Counted from the stretch's first letter, positions 18,081 through 26,207 are shown. The stretch is DNA of 64,000 bases from Halalkalibacter hemicellulosilyticusJCM 9152 (GCF_000513115.1 NZ_BAUU01000007.1:1-64000), one strand, 5' to 3'. Program-made: numbers and translations. The notes: generated by a model from the letters alone, not told the origin.

Positions 18081-18719
18081 TCAAGGGTTAATCTTTTTTT
18101 TTGACACGATCATAATAGAACGAAGAATGGTGTTCAAGACAAATATAGTCAAATCAAAAAGATAAATAATATACCAAATATAGCTGATAATATTAAAAAG
18201 TGGGTTAGAGAAAAAACCATTATGCGGAGATTCAATCCACATCGGTATTTGTTGAAATGATATATTTGCTAGTTGATCATGACCGTAAAAATCATATGAA
18301 AACCAAAACCAATGAATGGCGATAAAAAATAACGTATGCATGAAAAATAATGTCGGATAATTGTCTGTATCAATGCGATGGTCGTTGTCGCTACTCGTTC
18401 TTATGTGACGGTTTTTCGAAAGTCGTTGTTGGATGAATTTGTCTAAATTCTTAAAATGAGAAGTGCCTAATGTGGAGCCATATAAAATAAACAAAATAAT
18501 AAGGACTTGAAAAAAAGATACTTTTCCTGTGTAGTAGTAGTTGATTCCTGCTAGCATTGCTTGAAAAAATGTACACAAAAGAATGGTATGTAAGAAAAGA
18601 TGACTTAGTCGATTTAATTGATATATGTAACGAAACACGAGAAAAACGAAGATACATAACCAAGTTATTCCTTCTGAGAGAAGGAATAGAATCCATCCAT
18701 TTTGATAGAAATAAGTCAC
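18081..18719 (-). CDS. Integral membrane protein, unknown family
   Basis: A 212-residue protein with about five hydrophobic helices: residues ~10-30, 42-60, 68-85, 123-142 and 172-200. A hydrophilic loop at 90-120 (KNLDKFIQQRLSKNRHIRTS) separates the halves. No known motif. The GTG start at 18719 has AAAGGAGCG upstream on the minus strand. It converges with the yetF-like gene, leaving only 13 bases, and lies between two spore-type DUF1657 genes, but on the opposite strand. Confidence 0.65.
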   Translation of the reverse strand: MTYFYQNGWILFLLSEGITWLCIFVFLVFRYIYQLNRLSHLFLHTILLCTFFQAMLAGINYYYTGKVSFFQVLIILFILYGSTLGTSHFKNLDKFIQQRLSKNRHIRTSSDNDHRIDTDNYPTLFFMHTLFFIAIHWFWFSYDFYGHDQLANISFQQIPMWIESPHNGFFSNPLFNIISYIWYIIYLFDLTIFVLNTILRSIMIVSKKKINP

Positions 18720-18870
18720 TAATTTTCGCTCCTTTTTTAATTGCTTGTCTTAATCATTCATTTATACGGTTTTCAATAACATAATATTACAGTGAAAAAA
18801 TGAATAGTGATGTATAGATCCATTTTTTAAAACCATATTAACTAGTGTTCAACGTAAAGGAGGTTGCAAA

Positions 18871-19080
18871 ATGACTGTTCAGACGCAGATTCAGCAAGCG
18901 TTAGCTTCTGCTCAAAGCGTGGAAGCTAGTTTAACACAATTTAGTCTTGAGACTGAAAACGAACAAGCAAAGCAAATGTATCAACAGCTGGCTCAACAAC
19001 AAAAACAGATTGTTCAACAGTTACAAATTCGTTATGATCAGGTCTTACAAGAAGAACCACAATTTAAAAATAATCAGTAA
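18871..19080 (+). CDS. DUF1657 small protein, second copy
   Basis: A 69-residue protein, MTVQTQIQQALASAQSVEAS onwards, clearly paralogous to the protein at 15768 and to the tail of the YetF-like protein (shared pattern Q-SL-E-TEN-QAK-MY). AAAGGAGG at 18857-18864 precedes the ATG. The protein is glutamine-rich and helical, with no Cys. It is likely a spore component as for the other copy. It is preceded by 150 bases with the divergent promoter shared with the minus-strand membrane protein gene. Confidence 0.82.
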   Translation: MTVQTQIQQALASAQSVEASLTQFSLETENEQAKQMYQQLAQQQKQIVQQLQIRYDQVLQEEPQFKNNQ

Positions 19081-19481
19081 TTTGAAAGAGACTGGGGACA
19101 TAAGTAAAGTATCCCTTTCCACAAGACATGTAGCGAAGGAAATCATACTTCTTGAGATGCTTTAGGCAGGGATTTTTCGTTATAAGAAAGGATGTACTAG
19201 AGAACCATGTTGGAGTTACACCAATGAAGCTTTTGGTCCATTCAAAGAAAAGCGTAGGCTCCCACACGTTACACACTTTTTATGAATGAACACCGCTTCT
19301 CATGAATCAATTAATGATGAATTTATAGTGATGATCTCGTGATAAATGAGGATTGTGATTGTAACGCTGGGGAGTTAGCGAATAATCTTTGCTCTAAATA
19401 ATAAGTTAGTATGATTAATGGGGAACATTTATGATGATCAAAAGTCCAAAATAGTGCCTGAAAATCGGTATAATGAAGGAT
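19081..19481. other. Intergenic region with a dispersed repeat
   Basis: No gene seen. The region contains repeat copy B at 19219-19288 and, at ~19088-19108, a GGGGACATAAGTAAA motif which recurs in similar form (GTGGGACATAGTGAAA) at ~26236-26251 after another gene end. Confidence 0.4.
19219..19288. repeat. Dispersed repeat, copy B
   Basis: Contains CATTCAAAGAAAAGCGTAGG and CTCCCACACGTTACACAC, about 70% identical to copy A at 15519-15590, in the same orientation. The two copies bracket the DUF1657-YetF-DUF1657 segment. Confidence 0.5.
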
Positions 19482-19953
19482 TTAAAAGCTATTTTTCATC
19501 ACTTCTTGTTGGAGAATGGAGTTCACTCGTTTTCTTACAAAAGGTTCAGGAAGTTGAAAAATTTCGACTAATTCTGTTATCGATTGAATAGACGGGATAT
19601 AATTATTTAAGATGAATCGGGGCATAGAAGCATAGAGGGCAAAAGTGTGAGCTTGTCTTTCTTGGAATTGAACAAAATGAGGATCGGTGAAGCGCTGGTC
19701 ATTGCTATGCTCAAAAAAATGAGCCATTTCGTGGAAAAAATCATATCTTATCCATTCAATTGGCTGATTTTTGTCAAGATAAATAAAGGCGCATTGATCA
19801 TCATAAATACACCTGCTTCTATAGTCGTAATAGGTGACGTTAAAGTTTAATGAGGTGCTTAAGTTAGAAATGGTAAGGTCAGATGCAGTTCGAATATTAA
19901 GTTTTTGATATAAACTTACTATTCGGTCTTCACGAAACGAAGTAAAGGCACAT
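19482..19953 (-). CDS. ImmA/IrrE metallopeptidase (start-proximal frameshift)
   Basis: Reading minus strand from 19952, the frame gives about 156 residues: SCAFTSFREDRIVSLYQKLN, then IYDDQCAFIYLDKNQPIEWI, the zinc motif YDFFHEMAHFFEHSND and a helical tail. The HExxH within FHEMAHFFEH and the flanking pattern identify the ImmA/IrrE family, which cleave XRE-type repressors. The only good start, ATG at 19951-19953 behind a perfect GGAGGTGATT, is one base out of frame (ATG-T-GCC); removing one T would give MAFTSFRED. The gene follows the XRE repressor gene on the same strand, the standard ImmR-ImmA arrangement of ICEBs1-like elements and prophages. Confidence 0.78.
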
Positions 19954-20006
19954 GAATCACCTCCGAATGCCCATTTTTATGTGTCGCTGTAATTACTTTC
20001 CGTATC

Positions 20007-20339
20007 CTAATTTTCCGTTTCACTACTTTTCTGAGCGAATTTTTTCCGCCAGCTGCGGAACTCTTCAAGCTGCCTTTCTAAAAATTCCTCTTCTTCCTTT
20101 GTAAGTGGGTCTGATCCATGAGAGAATGCTACATGAATGGGTTTTTCGTCATTGGTACGACCTAAAAGGTAGTCAGTACTTACATGATAATAATCAGCTA
20201 GCTTTTTTAACGTTTCGTTATCAGGTTCTGTTCGACCTATTTCATAATGACCATATGTAGCTCTTGAAACACCGATTTCCTTAGCGACATCCTCTTGTCG
20301 CTTATTTCCACGTAACATTTTTAACCTTTTTGATAACAC
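20007..20339 (-). CDS. XRE-family repressor (ImmR-like)
   Basis: A ~110-residue DNA-binding protein. The Cro/C1 helix-turn-helix covers residues ~3-55 ([52 protein letters not shown]), followed by an acidic and coiled tail. The start is set at GTG 20339 because GGAGG lies eight bases upstream and family members begin right before the HTH; the longer frame from ATG 20363 has only a weak site. It is followed on the same strand by the ImmA/IrrE gene and faces a small XRE gene across palindromic operators, so it likely represses both directions and is inactivated by the protease. Confidence 0.82.
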   Translation of the reverse strand: MLSKRLKMLRGNKRQEDVAKEIGVSRATYGHYEIGRTEPDNETLKKLADYYHVSTDYLLGRTNDEKPIHVAFSHGSDPLTKEEEEFLERQLEEFRSWRKKFAQKSSETEN

Positions 20340-20383
20340 GACCAATTCCTCCAAGTCATACATGGTTAACTTCTCTCATTATA

Positions 20384-20456
20384 GATACAAATTGTATCCA
20401 TAAACATATATTCTTCAAAAAGTATCATATTTACTATTGATGATACTTTTTGTATC
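20384..20456. promoter_or_regulatory. Paired XRE operators in the divergent promoter
   Basis: GATACAAATTGTATC (20384-20398) and GATACTTTTTGTATC (20442-20456) share the GATAC-N5-GTATC form. An inverted AGTATCA/TGATACT pair (20421-20427, 20441-20447) overlaps the second. The sites lie between the two opposed XRE genes, as in phage-type switches. Confidence 0.7.
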
Positions 20457-20504
20457 ATGTATAGTTAAAGTAGTTTCAAAAAAGTGTAAAAAGGGGTGAG
20501 ACGA

Positions 20505-20735
20505 ATGAAACGGATAGATTTAATAAATGAAAGAAGCAAGCGACAATTGTCAAGAGAGGAAGTTGGAAAGGCTTTAGGTATTTCAACCATTTATGTTCGG
20601 AAAATTGAGAATGGTGAAAGAAACCCTGGACGTGAAACGATGGTGAAATTTGCTGAATTTTACGAAGTAAGCGAAAGACGCTTATTCCCTGATCTTTTTG
20701 ATATAACGATTGAGAACAACATCGAAATTGACTAA
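20505..20735 (+). CDS. Small XRE-family regulator (Cro/Xis-like)
   Basis: A 76-residue helix-turn-helix protein: RSKRQLSREEVGKALGISTI then YVRKIENGERNPGRETMVKF. It begins at ATG 20505 behind AGGGGTGAG. Transcribed divergently from the ImmR-like repressor across shared operators, it occupies the position of Cro in phages or of the excision-side regulator in ICEBs1-type elements. No integrase or attachment site is visible nearby, so the module may be a remnant or a domesticated switch. Confidence 0.75.
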   Translation: MKRIDLINERSKRQLSREEVGKALGISTIYVRKIENGERNPGRETMVKFAEFYEVSERRLFPDLFDITIENNIEID

Positions 20736-20883
20736 CTTTCACATATATACTCTCCTCTAAAAATGATCATTCCCGCTTGAATCTAATGTACATGATAGGT
20801 TGCCCTTTTTGTTTTCATTTATCAAAGTAGTTAAATTTAATAGTTATAAATTAGAAGCTGTTTATATATGAAAGGAGTTCAAA

Positions 20884-21240
20884 ATGAAAGCAACGCCACT
20901 GCAATCATATAATCAATCTGAAATCTCTCTAATTCAAGATGCATTAAGGATTTATATGGGAAGTGTCCCCATTACAGCTGCTAGAATCATCCTTACAGAT
21001 TACATAAAGGTCATGAAAAAAGGTAATCAAGTACAATTAGATGGTATGGGAATGGAGCATATTTACTATGCGTTATTAGTTAAATCAAATAAAATGGCTA
21101 GTGCATCTGAAAGTAGTCACTTAGAAGTACAAGAAGTTAGGAAAATGGCACAAGAAATTAGAAAGAAAAGGATTCACTTTCAGCAGACATTTTACAAAAC
21201 GTATATGTTAAATGAAGACTATCGCTCCAACTCCATATAA
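20884..21240 (+). CDS. Hypothetical helical protein
   Basis: A 118-residue soluble, basic, mostly helical protein that I do not recognise. It starts at ATG 20884 with AAAGGAG at 20871-20877. The C-terminal half (HLEVQEVRKMAQEIRKKRIH) is probably coiled coil. It follows the small XRE gene by 148 bases on the same strand and may belong to the same accessory module. It ends before a bidirectional terminator. Confidence 0.5.
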   Translation: MKATPLQSYNQSEISLIQDALRIYMGSVPITAARIILTDYIKVMKKGNQVQLDGMGMEHIYYALLVKSNKMASASESSHLEVQEVRKMAQEIRKKRIHFQQTFYKTYMLNEDYRSNSI

Positions 21241-21278
21241 TGATTGTTTAAAATGAATAAGCAATTCAATCATGATCG

Positions 21279-21319
21279 AAAAAAGAGGAGTATCCCATAC
21301 AGTATGACTCCTCTTTTTT
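21279..21319. terminator. Bidirectional intrinsic terminator
   Basis: AAAAAAGAGGAGT (21279-21291) pairs perfectly with ACTCCTCTTTTTT (21307-21319). It serves the hypothetical gene ending at 21240 and the convergent cupin gene ending at 21348. Confidence 0.85.
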
Positions 21320-21347
21320 AACCTGTAAATGTCCGCCCATTGACCGT

Positions 21348-22253
21348 TTAAGAGTGGTTTGGTTCTGCTTCTAAAGCTATTGCCTTCGTTTCATGTACGG
21401 TTCCTCGAGGGTGTGCAGGTGGAGCGTATATTGAATAGAGTTTAAGTGGTTTTCTGCCAGTGTTTGTTAAATTATGCCACGTACCAGCAGGAACAAAAAT
21501 CGCATCATCATCTTTCACATTGCGTTCGAAGTCTAATTGTTGACGTCTTCTACCCATTTGCACCCGTCCTCGTCCATCTTCAATTCTAAGAAATTGATCA
21601 TGATCGTGGTGAATTTCAAGACCGATATCGTCACCTGGTTGAATGCTCATTAACGTAAGTTGCAAGTACTCACCTGTCCAAAGCGCCGTGCGGAAATAGT
21701 TGTTTCGTTTTGTTGCTTTTTCAATATCAATGACGAAAGGTTCGGGTCCATAATCCGTTCTGCGTTCATAGGTAGACGGCTCAATATTTCGAAAATAAGT
21801 CGTTACTTCTTCATTACTTTTAGAGACAGATAACAAGGCTTGCTTTAGATCACTACTTGTTAGAGCGGATACGTTTCTTTCATAATGCTCCTTGTTTGCT
21901 TTTTCTTTATTGTATGCAGTGATTAAACCATCTTCGTACCGTTCAAAGGATAAATCCTCCAACGTATATTCAGGTTTCTTTCCAGTATGGGTCATGTAAT
22001 GGTTCGTTAATTGGTTGACGTGATGTTGTTTATTTTCTACTACTTCTAACAAGGAACGTCTTTCTTCAGAGTGAATGGCGTTATCCGCTAGCTGCATATA
22101 TAAATTCATCATTGAAGCTTCTTGCTGTATACTAACTAATAGAATGTTTGTTTCATCACTATTTTCATTGTTACGTAATGATGAATCCATTTGATGAGCA
22201 GGTGTGAAATAGGGATAAGGGTACCGCTGTGAGTCATAGTACATGTTCTTCAT
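21348..22253 (-). CDS. Ferritin-like/cupin fusion protein
   Basis: A 301-residue protein with two parts. Residues ~35-160 are helical with ferritin-like traits (LLVSIQQEASMMNLYMQLAD, LLEVVENKQHHVNQLTNHY), resembling rubrerythrin-type helices. Residues ~170-290 form a cupin: YLQLTLMSIQPGDDIGLEIH, HDHDQFLRIEDGRGRV, DDAIFVPAGTWHNLTNTG and YSIYAPPAHPRGTVHETK. Metal ligands would be His/His/Glu or Asp in EIHHDHDQF and His in TWHN. Cupins of this clade are widespread in Bacillus as mannose-6-phosphate isomerase-like proteins without a proven reaction; the tyrosine/proline-rich start (YYDSQRYPYPYF) is reminiscent of spore-coat proteins. It is monocistronic. Confidence 0.72.
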   Translation of the reverse strand: MKNMYYDSQRYPYPYFTPAHQMDSSLRNNENSDETNILLVSIQQEASMMNLYMQLADNAIHSEERRSLLEVVENKQHHVNQLTNHYMTHTGKKPEYTLEDLSFERYEDGLITAYNKEKANKEHYERNVSALTSSDLKQALLSVSKSNEEVTTYFRNIEPSTYERRTDYGPEPFVIDIEKATKRNNYFRTALWTGEYLQLTLMSIQPGDDIGLEIHHDHDQFLRIEDGRGRVQMGRRRQQLDFERNVKDDDAIFVPAGTWHNLTNTGRKPLKLYSIYAPPAHPRGTVHETKAIALEAEPNHS

Positions 22254-22406
22254 TCCTTTCAGAGGGTAATCACAGTTATCATATGCCTATGGGCAGAGAT
22301 GGTACGTCATAATGAGTCGTTTTTTTTAAAAGTTGTGCAATCTTAATTTAAAGAAAGGTATGCTATCCCTTCAAGAGGGCGTAAAATTAACAAAGTAGGT
22401 GAGAAT

Positions 22407-23396
22407 ATGTCAATTCGATTAGACGCTTTTATGGATTTGTACTATCAACAAGAAGTAACCGTGATGGAACGAGATCATATGGAATTAAGGGGAAAGCTTC
22501 AACAGCTTCTTGGAGAATTTACGTTTCCACATACAGTTGCAAGCCCAAGAAGAATAGAAATGGAGGAATTTTCTTTATATAAACGTGAGCGATATCTTAT
22601 ACCGTCATTGAAGGGGTTGATGATCCCAACATACATCTTAACACCAAAGTCGAATAATAAAACATTTGAAACGGTCATTGCTTTACACGGTCATGGGTAT
22701 GGAAGTAAAGAGATCGTCGGGTTACGTGAGGACGGCACTGAAGATACAGATGAACCTGGTATTCATCAGCATTTTGCTGTTGAATTGGTGAAAAGAGGGC
22801 TGAAGGTATTCGCTCCTGAAGTGATTGGGTTTGGCGAACGACGTCATTCGAAGGATCTAGCCAACAATAAGGCGAATTCCTGTTATTCATTGGCCACGTT
22901 GCTGTTAATGAGTGGGAAAACGCTCGCAGGGCTTCGTGTAGCAGAAACGAGGCACATGCTAGATCAACTAAAAAAATTTTCAGATGTTGATTATGAGCGG
23001 GTTGGATTGATGGGTTTTTCTGGTGGAGCTCTTATTGCAGCTTATTCAGCCGCTCTTGATCGAAGAGTAAAAGCAACCGTATTAACAGGGTTTACAAATA
23101 CGTTTAAGGGAAGTATCTTACATACAAATCATTGTATTGATAACTATGTTCCAGGAATACTTAGGTATGGGGAATTGCCAGATTATATAAGTTTAATTTG
23201 CCCTCGGGCTTTATTTGTGGAAAGCGGATTGAGAGATCCGATCTTTCCTATTGAAACAACAAAGAAGGCAATTGATGAACTTAAAGAAATATATGATCGT
23301 CTTGATGCAAAAGAGCAGTTTACGTTTGATTTATTTGATGGGAAACATGAAGTGAGTGGAAGGAATGCATATGATTGGCTTGCTTCTAATCTTTGA
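22407..23396 (+). CDS. Alpha/beta hydrolase (dienelactone hydrolase-like)
   Basis: A 329-residue cytosolic hydrolase. The oxyanion/turn region VIALHGHGYGSKE (~residues 92-104), the nucleophile elbow LMGFSGGALIAAY (Ser at ~201), the acid in FVESGLRDPIFP (Asp ~277) and the His in FDGKHEVSG (~313) give a complete Ser-Asp-His triad. A ~90-residue N-terminal extension precedes the fold. It resembles acetyl-xylan-esterase/DLH-type proteins of unknown substrate in Bacillus. The start ATG 22407 has TAGGTGAG upstream. It stands alone between two opposite-strand genes. Confidence 0.78.
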   Translation: MSIRLDAFMDLYYQQEVTVMERDHMELRGKLQQLLGEFTFPHTVASPRRIEMEEFSLYKRERYLIPSLKGLMIPTYILTPKSNNKTFETVIALHGHGYGSKEIVGLREDGTEDTDEPGIHQHFAVELVKRGLKVFAPEVIGFGERRHSKDLANNKANSCYSLATLLLMSGKTLAGLRVAETRHMLDQLKKFSDVDYERVGLMGFSGGALIAAYSAALDRRVKATVLTGFTNTFKGSILHTNHCIDNYVPGILRYGELPDYISLICPRALFVESGLRDPIFPIETTKKAIDELKEIYDRLDAKEQFTFDLFDGKHEVSGRNAYDWLASNL

Positions 23397-23409
23397 GGAG
23401 GTATTTAAA

Positions 23410-23500
23410 GTGAAAAAAGCTATCAGTTAATTGTTCGTATGTACTATATTTATAGCAGGATGCAATCGTTATTCTGAAAGTGTTAAAGGTGCATTGGAGA
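23410..23500 (+). pseudogene. Truncated lipoprotein gene start
   Basis: GAGGAGG at 23396-23402 leads to GTG 23410, reading VKKAIS followed by a TAA at 23428-23430. The same frame continues LFVCTIFIAGCNRYSESVKG with a good lipobox (IAGC). A lipoprotein signal peptide is thus interrupted by a stop codon, and the frame soon runs into the convergent gene at 23507. It looks like a broken gene overtaken by its neighbour. Confidence 0.45.
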
Positions 23501-23506
23501 GAGTGC

Positions 23507-23932
23507 TTATTTACTGTCCTTATACATTAATTCGTCTAAACTTTTGTCTGTTGAATAACTAATTTGATAGATGTTATTCTCATCTACCCAAAAATGATAA
23601 GTAACCTCGGGCTCGTTTTCGAAAATCACTCCGATATAATAGGGGTTAAGATGCTTGTAACCATTTTCTCGATGAGGAACCGTTGTAATCATCCAATCAT
23701 CTTTTGGATACTTCTGCTCTAAATATGGCTCTAACATGTAAACTTTTTTCTCGATTTGTGAATCAATCCAATTAGGACGAGCAATAAAAAATAGACAGTA
23801 TGCTACAAGGACGACTAAGGCTAATGCTTGTCCTAACTTTCTCCAATTACCTTTTAAAAGAAATGAAATGATTATGATGACTACAATGATTCCCACTACA
23901 ACGATAAACTCTATAACTTCGGTTGGGTGCAT
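23507..23932 (-). CDS. Membrane protein with extracytoplasmic domain (DUF3139-like)
   Basis: A 141-residue protein with two N-terminal membrane helices (residues ~6-27 and 34-52) and an outside C-terminal domain containing YLEQKYPKDDWMITTVPHRE and VTYHFWVDENNIYQISYS. The KYPxDxW pattern followed by a short beta-rich part is typical of DUF3139/YfjL-like Bacillus proteins of unknown role. The ATG 23932 is preceded on the minus strand by AAGGAGGGT. It is monocistronic. Confidence 0.6.
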   Translation of the reverse strand: MHPTEVIEFIVVVGIIVVIIIISFLLKGNWRKLGQALALVVLVAYCLFFIARPNWIDSQIEKKVYMLEPYLEQKYPKDDWMITTVPHRENGYKHLNPYYIGVIFENEPEVTYHFWVDENNIYQISYSTDKSLDELMYKDSK

Positions 23933-24048
23933 AAAACCCTCCTTGGATTATTTTTGTTCCTTCACTTCTTTACTCAATGATACCACTAAATGGTGAATAA
24001 ATCCCTTTTATGCACGATTATCGACATGAAAATAGCCCAAAATAAGTA

Positions 24049-24165
24049 ACTATATTGTATTGCAATGTAGTTACGCTTTTGATACACTATGTTGTATAGC
24101 AAGAGAGTGGGTTGGTTTCAAATGAAGCCAACTATTCTATTGAGTATCTATATTGTATGACAAGG
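24049..24165 (+). promoter_or_regulatory. Candidate PadR operators
   Basis: CTATATTGTATTGCAATGTAG at ~24050-24070 is an imperfect palindrome, and the CTATATTGTAT half recurs at ~24147-24157, with a related CTATGTTGTAT at ~24088-24098. These repeats, directly upstream of the padR gene, are likely its autoregulatory sites and promoter region. Confidence 0.45.
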
Positions 24166-24178
24166 TAGGTGTGGAGAG

Positions 24179-24511
24179 GTGTCGTCCATTCGTAGTCAAT
24201 TGTTGAAAGGGATATTAGAGGGGTGTATTTTAGCTGTTATTTCACAACAAGAGGTGTACGGTTATGAATTATCAATGAAACTACAGGACTATGGTCTCAA
24301 AGTGAGCGAAGGCTCTATTTATCCGATTCTTCTGCGCTTGCAGAAGGAAAAGTTAATTACCGGAGAAATGAGAAAATCTCCGAGTGGGCCGAATCGGAAG
24401 TATTATCTTTTAACAACTGAGGGACAAGAGGCATTGGCGGATTTTCGAGTGAACTGGGAAGCATTAAAAAAACCAGTTGATCTTCTAATGAGTAAGGAGG
24501 ACTTAAGATGA
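24179..24511 (+). CDS. PadR-family transcriptional regulator
   Basis: A 110-residue winged-helix repressor: GILEGCILAVISQQEVYGYE, LKVSEGSIYPILLRLQKEKL, then RKYYLLTTEGQEAL, all PadR signatures. The GTG start at 24179 is used; AAGGTAGG at ~24162-24169 is the likely ribosome site. Its TGA overlaps the ATG of the DUF1129 gene (ATGA), the widespread PadR-plus-membrane-protein pair. It probably represses its own operon in response to membrane or drug stress. Confidence 0.88.
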   Translation: MSSIRSQLLKGILEGCILAVISQQEVYGYELSMKLQDYGLKVSEGSIYPILLRLQKEKLITGEMRKSPSGPNRKYYLLTTEGQEALADFRVNWEALKKPVDLLMSKEDLR

Positions 24512-25182
24512 AAACAAAAGAGTTAGTGAAGCAAAATAATGAGAAACGCAAGGAATTAACGAAAGAGAATCGTAATTATTATGAAGATATGCTGATCTAT
24601 ATACGGTTATCGTATAATAAATCAGAGGAAGAAACAGAAGTGATATTAACAGAGTTATTAGATCACCTTCTTGAGGCGCAAAATGAAGGGAGGGAAGCAG
24701 AGGATGTTTTTGGTCATAACCCAAAAGAATATGCGAATGAGATTATTGGTGAACTGCCAAAAATGGTGACTAGAGAACGAATCCTTTTTGGGGTAATGGC
24801 ACTTCTTTACTTTTTAACAGCTAGCATACTATTTTTTGGAATCTATCAGCTGATTGGGCATTTCTTCTTGAATATAGACGGACTTACGAAAGACTATTAT
24901 ATCGGGACTGTGCTAGTGAAAACAACGATCTCTATTCCAATTGCATTTTTATTATTAGTCGGAATTGTACAATATATCCGCTGGGCGTGCTTTAAAAAGA
25001 TTAATAAAATTTTAGAATTTATGCTAACTTGGTTAGTTGGTATTCTTTCAATTGGTATTTTTATTCTAGCTTTTATCTTTATTCCTGATTTTGGTCCAGT
25101 TGTATCAATTTCAGTATATGTGTTGTTTGTACTAGGAGCTGTCTGGTATGTAATTGCTGATAGAATAAGAAAAGCAATCTAA
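24508..25182 (+). CDS. DUF1129/HAAS-type membrane protein
   Basis: A 224-residue protein. A helical soluble N-terminal domain (YYEDMLIYIRLSYNKSEEET, TELLDHLLEAQNEGR, ~residues 22-85) precedes four membrane helices (~95-118, 133-155, 165-190, 195-215), the DUF1129 layout. The N-terminal part resembles the HAAS domain of PadR-linked proteins. It is translationally coupled to the PadR regulator and ends before a strong hairpin. Likely senses or counters a membrane stress; no enzymatic motif. Confidence 0.75.
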   Translation: MKTKELVKQNNEKRKELTKENRNYYEDMLIYIRLSYNKSEEETEVILTELLDHLLEAQNEGREAEDVFGHNPKEYANEIIGELPKMVTRERILFGVMALLYFLTASILFFGIYQLIGHFFLNIDGLTKDYYIGTVLVKTTISIPIAFLLLVGIVQYIRWACFKKINKILEFMLTWLVGILSIGIFILAFIFIPDFGPVVSISVYVLFVLGAVWYVIADRIRKAI

Positions 25183-25196
25183 AATAAGGCATGAAT

Positions 25197-25233
25197 GAGA
25201 CCACTGAAGCTGTTGATCGTTTTCAGTGGTCTC
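25197..25233. terminator. Bidirectional intrinsic terminator
   Basis: GAGACCACTGAA (25197-25208) pairs with TTCAGTGGTCTC (25222-25233), between the convergent DUF1129 and formylglycine-generating-enzyme genes. Confidence 0.8.
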
Positions 25234-25247
25234 TTATAGGTAGCAGT

Positions 25248-26207
25248 CTACAAATCAACCGCACATCTAAATCCCATATTCCCAGTCGAACTGTCGGGGG
25301 TGTTTTTCGTTCTTGCGGCAACTCTGTAACGGTTACAATAAGATTGGTGGCATAAGTAAGAGCCACCTTTCATAACTTTCTCTGTCCCTTTAGAAGGACC
25401 AATTGGATTTTGGAGTAAGTCTGCGTTTGGGTGATCGGCCGAAAACCAATCTTGACACCACTCCCAAACGTTACCGGCTACGTTGTATAAGCCAAAGCCA
25501 TTTGGCTCAAAAGTGTCAACGGGTGCGGTTGAGAAATAACCATCCTTTACCGTATTCTTTATAGGGAATTCACCTTGCCATATGTTACATAAGTGTTTGT
25601 TCTTATATGTTAGCTTATTACCCCAAGGATATTTCTTTTGTATTAAACCACCACGGGCAGCATATTCCCATTCAGCTTCGGATAAAAGTCTCTTCCCGGA
25701 CCAATTACAGTAAGCAATCGCATCGTTCCATGATACGTGAATAACGGGGTGATTTAACCGCTCTTCGATACTTGTGCTTTTCCCCTCAGGATACTTCCAA
25801 CAAGCTCCATTCACAGCTAACCACCATGGCGTGTTTTGAGGGGAGCCTGCAACATGTTTCTTCTCTTGTTCAGGAACCAATAGATGAAAGACGAAAGACC
25901 AACCGAAGCGCTCTGCATCTGTTTGGTAACCAGTTTCTTGAATGAATTCTTGATATTCGGCATTTGTTACAGTATACCGATCGACAGCAAATGGAGGGAT
26001 GTACACTTTTCTTACTGGACCTTCACCATCTGTAGGAAAGCCGTCCTTATCATCTGTCCCCATTAAAAATTCTCCACCTGGTAGGTTGATAAGGTTATCT
26101 CTATGTTTAGGATGATTAGGAACTGGGATGAAGGGAACATTAATTGTCTCTTTTTCAGACAGGGGGAAAAGATTTCGTTTAGCTGAGCAGCATGCTTTTT
26201 CTTTCAT
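25248..26207 (-). CDS. Formylglycine-generating enzyme family protein
   Basis: A 319-residue sulfatase-modifying-factor protein: NLPGGEFLMGTDD, YTVTNAEYQEFI, HPVIHVSWNDAIAYCNWSG, KRLLSEAEWEYAARGG and GNVWEWCQDWF. The C-terminal GGSYLCHQSYCNRYRVAART and DSSTGNMGFRCA contain the copper-binding cysteine pair of genuine FGE (here Cys286 and Cys291). Genuine FGE converts a Cys in CxPxR to formylglycine in type I sulfatases and alkaline-phosphatase-family relatives. No sulfatase is encoded in this window, so the client lies elsewhere or differs. No signal peptide. Start ATG 26207 with AGAGGTGAAA upstream on the minus strand. Four extra N-terminal Cys/basic residues (KEKACCSAKR) are unusual. Confidence 0.88.
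   Translation of the reverse strand: MKEKACCSAKRNLFPLSEKETINVPFIPVPNHPKHRDNLINLPGGEFLMGTDDKDGFPTDGEGPVRKVYIPPFAVDRYTVTNAEYQEFIQETGYQTDAERFGWSFVFHLLVPEQEKKHVAGSPQNTPWWLAVNGACWKYPEGKSTSIEERLNHPVIHVSWNDAIAYCNWSGKRLLSEAEWEYAARGGLIQKKYPWGNKLTYKNKHLCNIWQGEFPIKNTVKDGYFSTAPVDTFEPNGFGLYNVAGNVWEWCQDWFSADHPNADLLQNPIGPSKGTEKVMKGGSYLCHQSYCNRYRVAARTKNTPDSSTGNMGFRCAVDL

Noticed and set aside
20400-20460. Short GTATCA repeats as a CRISPR array or replication origin
   Set aside because: Too few and too short; they form palindromic operators between divergent XRE genes.
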